From assembly GCA_017640665.1 (NCBI GenBank), contig JAEPQE010000005.1, positions 85,301 through 149,300 of the forward strand: a DNA stretch of 64,000 nt, written 5' to 3'. A model generated the notes under the pieces. That model ran no database searches and was not told the DNA's origin. It worked only from the letters and a program-made list of their open reading frames with translations. Each line of letters opens with the position of its first letter. Positions within the stretch are counted from its first letter, which is position 1. The DNA comes from Balneolaceae bacterium. GTDB taxonomy: Bacteria; Bacteroidota; Rhodothermia; Balneolales; Balneolaceae. Below are positions 56,015 to 64,000 of this stretch, piece after piece. The position numbers were made by a program, and so were the translations under genes.

Positions 56015-56746
56015 CTAAAGCGCTCCGAACATGCTTCTCATTTTTATAGCCCACACCCGCCACATGGCCTCCCTAACTATTTTCTTGGACATCTTTGAGA
56101 CTCCTTCCTCTCTTTCCCTGAAAATAATGGAGACTTCTTTCAACTTGAATCCTGCCTGCCACGCACGGAAATGAAGCTCTATCTGAAAAGCATATCCATT
56201 AGATTTGATACGGTCAAGGGCTATGTTTTCAATCACCCGGCAGTGTATACATTTAAAACCGGCGGTAGTATCTAACACGGGTAACCCTGTTATCGTACGG
56301 GCGTAAATATTTGCGCTATATGATAAAATCAATCGACTTAACGGCCAGTTAATGATACTAATTCCATTAGCATAACGAGAGCCAATTGCGATGTCTGCAT
56401 TTCCTTCCCGAACCTCTTTAATTAGTTTGGGCACGTCCTCAGGAGAGTGAGAGAAGTCGGCATCCATCTCGCAAACATATTCATAGCCATTTTCGATGGC
56501 AAATTTAAATCCTGCGACATACGCTGTTCCCAAACCAAGCTTTCCACTTCGTTCTATTAAGTGAATTCGACCGAGCTGTTCTTTCTGATTCTTTTTTACA
56601 ACTCCGGCTGTGTCATCTGGGGAACCATCGTCTACTACTAATATATCTACGTCTTCGTTAAGGGCAAGAAGTCGGTCAATCATCTTTTGGATATTACCTG
56701 ACTCGTTATAAGTAGGAATAATTACAAGGGCTTTATCTTTTTTCAT
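56015..56746 (-). CDS. Polyprenol monophosphomannose synthase-like glycosyltransferase (GT2)
   Basis: 243 residues. GT2 motifs: VIIPTYNESGNIQKMI, DILVVDDGSPDDTA, CEMDADFSHSPEDV (DxD) and ADIAIGSRYANG, with the Dpm1-type C-terminal FREREEGVSKMSKKIVREAM. No membrane tail. It probably transfers a sugar from a nucleotide sugar to undecaprenyl phosphate. It starts inside the stop of the WbaP-type gene (TAATG overlap), so it acts in the same glycan pathway. Confidence 0.92.
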   Translation of the reverse strand: MKKDKALVIIPTYNESGNIQKMIDRLLALNEDVDILVVDDGSPDDTAGVVKKNQKEQLGRIHLIERSGKLGLGTAYVAGFKFAIENGYEYVCEMDADFSHSPEDVPKLIKEVREGNADIAIGSRYANGISIINWPLSRLILSYSANIYARTITGLPVLDTTAGFKCIHCRVIENIALDRIKSNGYAFQIELHFRAWQAGFKLKEVSIIFREREEGVSKMSKKIVREAMWRVWAIKMRSMFGAL

Positions 56747-58155
56747 TACTGTCCCTTTCCTTTTACCATTGTAATCAAAGTGATGATGAGAATCTTCAAG
56801 TCCATTTTCAGTGATGTATTCTCAACATAAAATAAATCATATTTCGTCTTCTCTTTTACGTCATCTAAAGAGGAATCATACTTCCATTTTACCTGTGCCC
56901 ATCCTGTAATACCGGGACGAACTCTTAACCTTCTTGTATATAAAGGAATTTGAATTTTAAACTGATCTACAAAGTGCGGGCGTTCTGGACGAGGCCCAAC
57001 CAGGCTCATTGATCCCCGAAGCACATTCCAAAGCTGAGGGATCTCATCAAGTCTCATTTTACGAAGCCAATATCCTGTTTTAGTAACTCTTGGATCATTT
57101 TCAGTAGCCCAGGTTGGTCCGGTTTCAGATTCTGCACCTTCGTACATGGTTCTGAATTTATAGATTGTGAATGGACGACTTCCCCGGCCTACTCTCTTCT
57201 GTTTATAAATGATTGCACCTGGAGAATCTAACTTGATTAGTAATGCAATTATACCCAGAAATGGAAGGGTCATGGTCAACACAAGTAAGGAGAACACGAC
57301 ATCTATCAATCGTTTTACACCCTGTTCCCAAAGCGGCATTGGTTCGGGTGAAATTTCGATCAGGGGCATTCCAAAAATCTGATTAGTCTTGTTTAATCCG
57401 CTTACTAATTGATAAAAATCCGGCAACAGTTTTAATGTAACATCCGGGTGATCTACTTTTGAGATTACATCAATTAAATCTTCTTTACGATCAGGCTCTA
57501 CCGCAACAAGCACATCCTGAATTTGGCGATCCTCAATGATCTCGGTAATATTTTCGAGGTGTCCGATTACTTCTTCTTCTAGAATTCCAGATTCGGGATC
57601 AACCAATTTTCCATTTACCTGGATGTATCCGAGCACTTCCATCCCCAACGTTTTATTACGCATTAAATCATCATAAGCAACTTTGGCATTATATCCGGTG
57701 CCAATAATAATGGTTCTGTGAAGACCTTTTCCATGCTGAGCATACACGCGTTGAACCGTACGTATAATAAACCGATTTAGGGCTGTGATCGAGAATACAA
57801 ACATCCAATAGAAGAAAATAATACTTCGATCGACTGTAAAGGAAGCGTTTTCTCCAAAATCCCATAAAAAATAAAGTATGAGTGCTCCAATAATGGTGGA
57901 TTTAAGCACTTTGAAAAACTCATCGAGGCGGGAAACCAGGTATAGTTTTTTATATAAACCTGAGACCACAAAAACCACTACCCAATACGCGCTTATTACG
58001 ACACCTCCTGTAACGAAATCTACCCCAAGGTGACGGAGATGCATATTTATCGTCTCCGTAAAAAACAGATGAAAAATAAACCAGCTGGCCAAGACGATTA
58101 AAAAGTCCATGATGCTGGTAAATATTACTTCCCGATATCTTTTTAATTTACTCAA
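56746..58155 (-). CDS. Undecaprenyl-phosphate sugar phosphotransferase (WbaP/WcaJ type)
   Basis: 469 residues. Four N-terminal helices (about 10-110), a CoA-binding-like Rossmann region (about 140-260, IIIGTGYNAKVAYDDLMRNK), a membrane re-entrant helix near 285-310 and the sugar-transferase domain. KFRTMYEGAE, DPRVTKTGYWLRKMRLDEIP and QLWNVLRGSMSLVGPRPERP are all intact. It transfers sugar-1-phosphate to undecaprenyl phosphate, starting O-antigen, capsule or exopolysaccharide units. Coupled by overlap to the downstream GT2. Confidence 0.95.
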   Translation of the reverse strand: MSKLKRYREVIFTSIMDFLIVLASWFIFHLFFTETINMHLRHLGVDFVTGGVVISAYWVVVFVVSGLYKKLYLVSRLDEFFKVLKSTIIGALILYFLWDFGENASFTVDRSIIFFYWMFVFSITALNRFIIRTVQRVYAQHGKGLHRTIIIGTGYNAKVAYDDLMRNKTLGMEVLGYIQVNGKLVDPESGILEEEVIGHLENITEIIEDRQIQDVLVAVEPDRKEDLIDVISKVDHPDVTLKLLPDFYQLVSGLNKTNQIFGMPLIEISPEPMPLWEQGVKRLIDVVFSLLVLTMTLPFLGIIALLIKLDSPGAIIYKQKRVGRGSRPFTIYKFRTMYEGAESETGPTWATENDPRVTKTGYWLRKMRLDEIPQLWNVLRGSMSLVGPRPERPHFVDQFKIQIPLYTRRLRVRPGITGWAQVKWKYDSSLDDVKEKTKYDLFYVENTSLKMDLKILIITLITMVKGKGQ

Positions 58156-58250
58156 TTAAAAAATTGCGCCCGATTGATTAACTTAAACAGTCTCGAAAAT
58201 AAGCATTTTTAGGTGCCCCGCATAACTTTGTCATCACTAATTAATTAGAT

Positions 58251-59378
58251 TTGTATACTCACTTATCATCCTGTTCTACTACAAAAGCACGACTTGGAAA
58301 ATTAACTACTGATCATGGAGTAATCGAAACTCCTATTTTTATGCCTGTAGGCACTCTGGGCACTGTAAAAGCAGTCTCTCAGGATCAGCTCTCCGAGCAG
58401 ATTAAAGCTCAGATCATTCTTGGGAACACCTACCACTTATACCTTCGTCCCGGTTGCGATATCATTTCAAAAGCAGGTGGTTTGCATGAATTCATAAAAT
58501 GGGACAAGCCCATGCTAACTGATTCCGGTGGGTATCAGATTTTCTCCCTTTCAGATAACCGAAAACTGGAAGAAGAAGGCGCTTTTTTTAAGAGCCATAT
58601 CGACGGCTCAAAACACCTTTTTACTCCTGAAAATGTAGTAGAAACTCAACGGATATTGGGCTCTGATATCATGATGCTTCTGGATGAATGTCCGCCTTAT
58701 CCAAGTAGTTATGAATATGCTAAGAATTCGATGGAACTCACTCATCGTTGGGCTAAAAGAGGAAGAAAGCATTTCCTGGAGACCAGTCCCTACTATAATC
58801 ACAGTCAATATCAGTTCGGGATTGTACAAGGGGGTACTTATAAAGATTTAAGGATTGAATCATCGAAATTTATGGCCGAGCAGGATTTTGAGGGTATTGC
58901 AATTGGTGGACTTAGTGTGGGGGAACCTATTCCGTTAATGTATGAAATGACAGACCTGAACACCGATTACCTTCCAAAAGAAAAAGCTAGATATTTAATG
59001 GGAGTGGGAACGCCGGAAAACCTTATTGAATCTGTTGCTCGTGGAATTGATATGTTCGATTGTGTGATGCCAACCCGGAATGCCCGAAATGGAATGATAT
59101 TTACTCGCTACGGTAAAGTAAACCTTCGAAATGCGAAGTGGAAAGATCATCACGACTTTCTGGATAAGGATTTCCCCAGTGACTTATGTAATAAATACTC
59201 ATTGGCCTATATCCATCACCTTATTAAAGCTAACGAAATATTTGGCTTAGCATTGGCATCCATCCATAACCTTACTTTTTACTTGTGGTTGATGGAGGAG
59301 ATAAGAGTTCATATAAAAAACGACACTTTTGGAGAATGGTATCCGAAAATGGCTAAACAAGTCGAAATCAGGCTTTAG
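58251..59378 (+). CDS. tgt: tRNA-guanosine(34) transglycosylase, Bacteroidota-type without full zinc site
   Basis: 375 residues. The only start that keeps the N-terminal GKLTTDHGVIETPIFMPVGT block is TTG at 58251; there is an in-frame stop (TAA 58242-58244) just before and no ATG until M31. Catalytic D91 (LTDSGGYQIFSL) and nucleophile D270 (DCVMPTRNARNG) are present, with GGLSVGEP. Canonical Tgt has CxCxxC and a distal His for zinc; here the segment reads FPSDLCNKYSLAYIHHL, keeping one Cys (C313) and H339 (SIHNL). It exchanges G34 for preQ1 in queuosine synthesis. Convergent with the glycosyltransferase fusion. Confidence 0.94.
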   Translation: MYTHLSSCSTTKARLGKLTTDHGVIETPIFMPVGTLGTVKAVSQDQLSEQIKAQIILGNTYHLYLRPGCDIISKAGGLHEFIKWDKPMLTDSGGYQIFSLSDNRKLEEEGAFFKSHIDGSKHLFTPENVVETQRILGSDIMMLLDECPPYPSSYEYAKNSMELTHRWAKRGRKHFLETSPYYNHSQYQFGIVQGGTYKDLRIESSKFMAEQDFEGIAIGGLSVGEPIPLMYEMTDLNTDYLPKEKARYLMGVGTPENLIESVARGIDMFDCVMPTRNARNGMIFTRYGKVNLRNAKWKDHHDFLDKDFPSDLCNKYSLAYIHHLIKANEIFGLALASIHNLTFYLWLMEEIRVHIKNDTFGEWYPKMAKQVEIRL

Positions 59379-59383
59379 AATCT

Positions 59384-61447
59384 TTAGCTAAAGGCTGTTT
59401 TCAAGTCTTTGGAAAAAGATGTTTCTGAAAAAAAAGATTTTAAAAGAATATCTATATCCATCCAGATGGAATAGTTTTGGAGGTAGTAAAGCTCATAGTT
59501 TTCATGATCAGTATCTGAACTTATTCTCGAAGCATTTATTTGAATCGGCCCTGTCATTCCCGGTTTAATTTGCGGATTACTCTTTCCTGAATATATTGGG
59601 CTGCCTACCAGACTCAAGTTCCCTTTCAGGATATGCCAAAACAGGATAGTGCGGTTTTTCCATATATTTTTAGATGGAGGAGAGTAATACTCCAACCCTC
59701 TGATTCTTCTTTTTTCTGATTTATTAAAGAAATGTCCCGGCAAAGTAAAAGTCCAGGCAAGTATCCAACAAGGTAATGCAATAGAAACGTCTAATACTCT
59801 CTTCAAAAACTGATTTACCCTTTTTGAATAAGCAAAACCAACCTCAACAAGAGGGATTGATTCCAGATATTCTACATTCGACTTCCCCAAAATAAAATCC
59901 ATAGAATCCGGTATCAGTTTAAAAACAACATGCTCATTTTGCAGTAGTGAAATTTGGCGCAACATGTCTTTATAAGAAATTGAGGAAAGAGCAAAAAATA
60001 CTTGGTCGATCTGGTAAGTCTTAATTAATTCTTTTAGTTGGGATAACTCTCCAAGTTGATGCTTCTCCTGATTTTCAATCCCAATTATACCTACTACCTC
60101 ATAATTCCAATCCGGTCTCGAGTGAATCTTTGCTTTTATTCCAGAAGTATGTTCTGCATCTCCCACTAAAAGTATCCTTAGCCTTTTTAGTTTCCCGGTA
60201 ACCTTACTATCACTTTTCGAAATATTGATTTGAATCACTTTAAAAAGTAGCATCAACACCAAGGCCGTACTTAAACCAATAATTAAAGCAAGCCGAGAAA
60301 AAGCTAATTCTTTAGCAAAAAAAGTAATCAGCGCTACACCCGAATATGATGCTATAATTGCCTTGATCTGGTTAGAAATTGACTCCTTCTTTGATTGGAA
60401 TAGATCCAGAAAACCACCCACAATCACATAAATAATTGATGCAAGAAGGTTGATCCAAAGGAACTTGAGGTTTTGAAGATTGGTCAACACTTCATAGCTG
60501 AACTGGAAACGAATTAAAAAACCAAGTATCACCGAAACATTTAGAAGTACAAGATCAGAAGCGATATACCCAATTAAGCGAACGTTGTTGGTAAAAAGGG
60601 AGATCAGGGCTTTCAACCAGATTGCAGTGTAAATAAAAACTTTGAATACCAAGCTGTATCTGGAACTGTGATGCTTATCAAAAAATTGATACAGAGCTTT
60701 ATTGAAAACCCTTATGTAACGCAAATCTCCTTTTTTCGAACTTTCACCTTTATAGTGAATGATTGAAGTTTGGGGTACGTAATCGATATGATAGTTAGTG
60801 TCCTGAACCCGGTAACATAAATCAATATCCTCACCGTACATAAAAAAGCGCTCATCAAAGCCACCCAACTCTTTTAACAAATTGGATCGCCAAAACATAA
60901 ATGAACCCGATAGTACCGGAATTTTAGTCTGTTCATTTTCGTCGATCCAATTCAGGTAATATTCACTTAACAATTTACTTGAGGGAAATAATGAACCAAG
61001 GCCGGTAACTTTAGTAAAAGACGACCAGATGGTCGGGACTGATCTTTTGGATTCCGGAGCAAAAGTTCCATCGGGGTTTAGAATTTTACAACCTGCTGCT
61101 CCACATTTTGGATTTGCTTCCATGTGTTTGAATAGAACCGAAAAAGTATCTTCACTAACCAGTGTGTCTGGATTGATAATGAGTGTATACTTGCCACTGA
61201 CTTGTTTTATCGCCTGATTATTAGCCTTACTAAAACCGAGGTTTTCAAGATTCTCGATATAGCGAACATCAGGAAAACGAGCTTTTAAGAATTCGACAGA
61301 TCCATCTTCAGAATGATTATCGACTATAAATATTTCAAGATTAAAATCATGTTTAGCCTTTAAAATCGAGCTCAGAAGATTAGAGATATACTCCCGAACC
61401 TTATAATTCACGATTACTATTGATATGTCGACCTGATTTGACCTCAA
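59384..61447 (-). CDS. Fusion of GT2 glycosyltransferase and degenerate sugar transferase
   Basis: 687 residues. GT2 domain, residues 5-260: SIVIVNYKVREY, FIVDNHSEDGS, NLGFSKANNQ, LIINPDT, GEDIDLCYRV, as in rhamnosyltransferases. Then helices (about 270-410), a CoA-binding-like region (about 415-500, RILLVGDAEHTSG) and a sugar-transferase-like end (535-680). In this last part KFRTM and the DELPQLWNVL core are missing and only GNLSLVGSPIYSG, KPGMTGPIQIN and YYLQNYSIWMDIDI remain. The second half therefore looks inactive or retooled. It is 27 nt downstream of the PorZ-like gene on the same strand. Start: ATG at 61447. Confidence 0.87.
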   Translation of the reverse strand: MRSNQVDISIVIVNYKVREYISNLLSSILKAKHDFNLEIFIVDNHSEDGSVEFLKARFPDVRYIENLENLGFSKANNQAIKQVSGKYTLIINPDTLVSEDTFSVLFKHMEANPKCGAAGCKILNPDGTFAPESKRSVPTIWSSFTKVTGLGSLFPSSKLLSEYYLNWIDENEQTKIPVLSGSFMFWRSNLLKELGGFDERFFMYGEDIDLCYRVQDTNYHIDYVPQTSIIHYKGESSKKGDLRYIRVFNKALYQFFDKHHSSRYSLVFKVFIYTAIWLKALISLFTNNVRLIGYIASDLVLLNVSVILGFLIRFQFSYEVLTNLQNLKFLWINLLASIIYVIVGGFLDLFQSKKESISNQIKAIIASYSGVALITFFAKELAFSRLALIIGLSTALVLMLLFKVIQINISKSDSKVTGKLKRLRILLVGDAEHTSGIKAKIHSRPDWNYEVVGIIGIENQEKHQLGELSQLKELIKTYQIDQVFFALSSISYKDMLRQISLLQNEHVVFKLIPDSMDFILGKSNVEYLESIPLVEVGFAYSKRVNQFLKRVLDVSIALPCWILAWTFTLPGHFFNKSEKRRIRGLEYYSPPSKNIWKNRTILFWHILKGNLSLVGSPIYSGKSNPQIKPGMTGPIQINASRISSDTDHENYELYYLQNYSIWMDIDILLKSFFSETSFSKDLKTAFS

Positions 61448-61474
61448 GAGAAAACCTATTTTATTTAGGCTAAA

Positions 61475-63802
61475 CTATCTTATGATTACCACTTTACCAA
61501 TCCCTTTTTCATTGCCTTCTCTTTCTAAGGCTACTATAAAGTATACCCCGGAACCCAATTGATTTCCATTGAAATCTAGTCCATCCCAGCTTATCCTGCC
61601 ACTACGGGCTTCCAGTTCTCTTACTACTGTACCATCTACGCCTAATATCTTTATATCTGTTACATCTGCTAATCCTTCTACTACAATCCGACTGTGTTTA
61701 GAATACAAAAAGGGATTTGGAAACACTTTTAATTCATCCATTTTTGGGAATGGAGCAATCGCTAAATCAGAATAACTGATAAGCCCAAGATCGGTAGCAA
61801 TAAATACTTCTCCGGTTTCATCGTCTATCGCAATAGATAAAATATTGTTAGATAATAATGGACTGTTTTCGGTTGTAAATCTTTTTTCAATCCTGCTTCC
61901 TTCCTCATTTAATAGCCAAAGCCCCTGATTCACACTTCCAATCCACTTTTGATTGGCTTCATTTACAGCCATTGCAGATACGTTCACATCCCTTAACAAA
62001 AAGCGGGAGATTGCAGAGGTGTCCTCGTTAATTAGCCATTGTGCCTGAAAATCATTAGGGTTGGTGCTTTCTACTATAAATTCCGGGAATATGAACCGGG
62101 CTATTCCTCTGGCTGTGCCAATCCATACTTCCCCATTCTTATCCTCAATTATTGAAGTAATAAGCTCATCCGGCAGATTACCATTATTGGCATCTGCGGT
62201 TAATTTTCGATATTCATCATCAGAAGAATCTGTATTATTCTTAGTGTCCAGAATTAGCAATCCCTTGCCATTGTTGTTAAAATCGGCCAGGGTAATCCAT
62301 TTTTGATTATTCGAATCCACAAAAAGATCGAAGTATAGATTATCAGTTGGTATGGAAGCTTTAGGAAAATGAAACCATTCATCACTTCCGGATTCCTGAA
62401 GATTCAAAGGAGTATCAGAATCATAACTTATTGCCCAAATATTATCATCACTATCACCAGACAAACCAGAAATAACAATGAAATCTCTATTCTGATTGAT
62501 TCCTGACAACTCAGAATTATCCTCATCGAAAATAGTGACTTCATTCGATTCTGTGTTATGCCTAGCTATCCCCCCTCCCCAACTTCCGAAATAATAGTGA
62601 GAAGATGTACCTGATACGGAGTATGTTGACCCGAAACCCGATAACCGCATTTCTTCATTGGTTCTAATATTAAAGTTACTCCATGTATCTTCATTAAATA
62701 GGTAATATCCTCTTACCGGGTTAAAAGGATCGCTTTGCGGAAATGCTGATGTACTTGCAGATATAAGAGTATTTTCTACAAAATTCATTTTTCCAAAGAA
62801 ATTTAAATAAGGACCTTCTGGAAGAAATTGAGTTCGATTGCTTGTATTACTTAAGTCTATAGTGAATAATCCTTGATCAGAAGTTCCTACCTGAAGTGCA
62901 TCCCCTGCTGAAGTTACTGTCTGTATGGTTGTACTGGCATCGAAATTGATAATTTCCTCATCCCCTAAAAGATCTTTCTTTACAATCCTTCTATCCGATA
63001 AAACATATAGCTCTTGTTCTGTTTTGTGAAACTCGTTAACGGAAAGATCTCCAAACTCATCACTAACAAACCAATTTCCATTATCCAGACTGTATACACT
63101 ATCCCCGGAAACTGAAAACACATCTGTATCAAATGCCACTACTTCTTTAATAATTGAATTTACAAATCCTTCCCCCTCAGAATAATTAGTCCAGGAAGCT
63201 GTATTCAATAAATTGTCATCCAAACTTGCTACGGCAACTCCCTGCGCAGTCGCACAGTAAATCATATTACCTGAAATATCTATATCATTAACCTGAATAC
63301 CGCGGTCAAAACTTCCTAATTTCAAGAGACTATTCTCTACAAAAAAACCTTCAAGGGTATAAATTACGATCCCAAAATCTGTAGCTACATAAAGCCCGTT
63401 CAAGTGGATTAAGGCATCATTTATTTTTTTTGATGAAAATTGATCCACTCTGGCTATATCTTCATTCTTTTGGAATGACTTGTTATCAGGATTTAGAATA
63501 TCAATAACTCCATCCGGATATGTTAATATTACCCTGCTATTGATCGCATCAAAAACTGCATGTGAGGGATCTAATCGGTGCATACCATCAATCGGTGTAA
63601 ATTTATTTACGATTTCACCTTCCTCAATAGTGAAAATTCCACCCGATGTAGTTACATAGATTACATTGTTGTTATCAATTGCTACTGAATTTACTGTAGA
63701 GAAAGATGAATAAATACTCCATGTTTCCAGCTCTTGAGAAAAGACACTTGAGGTGCTAAAAGCTGCTAATAATACTAGAATCGTTTTTTTAGAAAAGAGC
63801 AT
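61475..63802 (-). CDS. porZ: PorZ-like type IX secretion protein with C-terminal sorting domain
   Basis: 775 residues, close to the P. gingivalis PorZ length. Signal peptide (ends SVFSQE), then two propeller regions with repeats such as VNSVAIDNNNVIYVTTSGGI, ITSIIEDKNGEVWIGTARGI and ILSIAIDDETGEVFIATDLG. The last 85 residues are a type A sorting domain: FPNPF start, DGTVVRELEARSG middle and LGSGVYFIVAL end. In P. gingivalis, PorZ binds anionic LPS and helps the attachment complex join it to secreted cargo. Its position next to glycan genes fits, but that role is inferred here. Confidence 0.85.
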   Translation of the reverse strand: MLFSKKTILVLLAAFSTSSVFSQELETWSIYSSFSTVNSVAIDNNNVIYVTTSGGIFTIEEGEIVNKFTPIDGMHRLDPSHAVFDAINSRVILTYPDGVIDILNPDNKSFQKNEDIARVDQFSSKKINDALIHLNGLYVATDFGIVIYTLEGFFVENSLLKLGSFDRGIQVNDIDISGNMIYCATAQGVAVASLDDNLLNTASWTNYSEGEGFVNSIIKEVVAFDTDVFSVSGDSVYSLDNGNWFVSDEFGDLSVNEFHKTEQELYVLSDRRIVKKDLLGDEEIINFDASTTIQTVTSAGDALQVGTSDQGLFTIDLSNTSNRTQFLPEGPYLNFFGKMNFVENTLISASTSAFPQSDPFNPVRGYYLFNEDTWSNFNIRTNEEMRLSGFGSTYSVSGTSSHYYFGSWGGGIARHNTESNEVTIFDEDNSELSGINQNRDFIVISGLSGDSDDNIWAISYDSDTPLNLQESGSDEWFHFPKASIPTDNLYFDLFVDSNNQKWITLADFNNNGKGLLILDTKNNTDSSDDEYRKLTADANNGNLPDELITSIIEDKNGEVWIGTARGIARFIFPEFIVESTNPNDFQAQWLINEDTSAISRFLLRDVNVSAMAVNEANQKWIGSVNQGLWLLNEEGSRIEKRFTTENSPLLSNNILSIAIDDETGEVFIATDLGLISYSDLAIAPFPKMDELKVFPNPFLYSKHSRIVVEGLADVTDIKILGVDGTVVRELEARSGRISWDGLDFNGNQLGSGVYFIVALEREGNEKGIGKVVIIR

Positions 63803-63925
63803 AAATGTGTAACTACATCTTAATTATTTACTGATGGTAGCTTTATAGCATATAACACATTTTTAGAATTAAACTTGCTTTCGATTCTGACTTGTAAGTA
63901 TAAAAAAAATCACCTATAAAGAGAA

Positions 63926-63961
63926 ATAAAAAACCCTTCTTCGTAGAACGAGGAAGGGTTT
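63926..63961 (-). terminator. Terminator of the rRNA operon (minus strand)
   Basis: AAACCCTTC (63931-63939) and GAAGGGTTT (63953-63961) form a perfect 9-bp stem, with inner TCGT/ACGA pairing, followed on the minus strand by a T run (plus A run 63928-63933). It lies 18 nt past the 5S 3' end. Confidence 0.88.
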
Positions 63962-63979
63962 GAGTGTGTAAAGAAAGAA

Positions 63980-64000
63980 GAGGCGGCGACCTACTCTACC
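63980..64000 (-). rRNA. 5S rRNA, 3' end only
   Basis: The minus strand from the right edge reads GGTAGAGTAGGTCGCCGCCT, the standard 3' end of bacterial 5S rRNA (helix IV and helix I 3' strand, GAGTAGGTCGCCGCC). A rho-independent terminator follows. The rest of the rRNA operon lies outside the window, so only about 21 nt are seen. Confidence 0.75.

Noticed and set aside
58227..58253. TTTG and TAGATTTG before tgt, considered as a promoter.
   Set aside because: The spacer is only 15 bp instead of 19-21 and the -7 box overlaps the needed TTG start codon.
59382..59393. CTTTAGCTAAAG palindrome at the tgt/GT junction, considered as a bidirectional terminator.
   Set aside because: Six-bp stem, AT-rich, no loop and weak T runs.

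Overview
The window looks like chromosomal DNA of a member of the Bacteroidota/Balneolota (FCB) group, with a Balneolaceae-like organism as the best guess (inferred from protein style only). The main reasons are a PorZ-type type IX secretion protein with a C-terminal sorting domain, many Bacteroidota-style secreted lipoproteins, ars-locus accessory proteins typical of the group, a TTTG-N21-TAnnTTTG promoter at 2220-2252, and a Tgt without the usual zinc cysteines. Shine-Dalgarno-like GGAG sequences precede some genes but not all. Gene density is high. No stretch longer than 300 bp lacks a gene or pseudogene. No phage, transposase, CRISPR array or tRNA was seen. The only RNA gene is the 3' tip of a 5S rRNA at the right edge, reading leftward.

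Layout. 1-1363 (minus) is a sulfur-import operon: two half-size YeeE/YedE proteins and the start of an MBL-fold sulfur hydrolase. It is divergent from a GntR/HutC regulator, with a 24-bp palindrome between them. 2.3-11.9 kb (plus) carries an active/inactive M16 protease pair, DinB-like and OsmC-like proteins, a small lipoprotein, a glutamine-synthetase-family enzyme, a kinase-fold/HAD pair and a GLPGLI-like lipoprotein. 11.9-16.1 kb (minus) is glycine decarboxylase gcvP translationally coupled to a secreted M20 peptidase. 16.4-19.5 kb (plus) is a pair of secreted beta-propeller proteins. 20.4 kb holds a ZIP metal transporter behind a DtxR-like operator.

21.2-26.7 kb is a decaying arsenic locus. 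It has a broken arsC, an arsR, a DUF6428-like protein and an arsN2-type acetyltransferase, joined by overlaps to two bacterial-PH membrane proteins and a UMF1-type MFS transporter. No arsenite pump is present. 26.7-35.7 kb looks like a regulated envelope system. A histidine kinase/response regulator pair is divergent from a plus-strand cluster of a PDZ protein, a NEW3-like membrane protein, an ABC ATPase and two paralogous ABC-2 permeases. Four TTAAC repeats lie between the two units.

35.8-51.1 kb carries a CoA-transferase, an unknown large lipoprotein, a TolB-like/amidohydrolase fusion, a multi-PAS kinase, ettA, a tandem pair of membrane class III cyclases, a TIGR01777 epimerase and a serine hydrolase. 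51.4-56.0 kb is a compact minus-strand run: accA, thioesterase, DUF2085, DUF4199-like, CPBP protease, DUF2007, cdsA. 56.0-63.8 kb is a surface-glycan region (polyprenol-phosphate glycosyltransferase, WbaP-type sugar transferase, a GT2 fused to a degenerate sugar transferase) that includes tgt and ends with PorZ, which in other species recognises anionic LPS during type IX cargo attachment.

Repeated intergenic elements of the TGTCAT...ATGACA type occur at four places.
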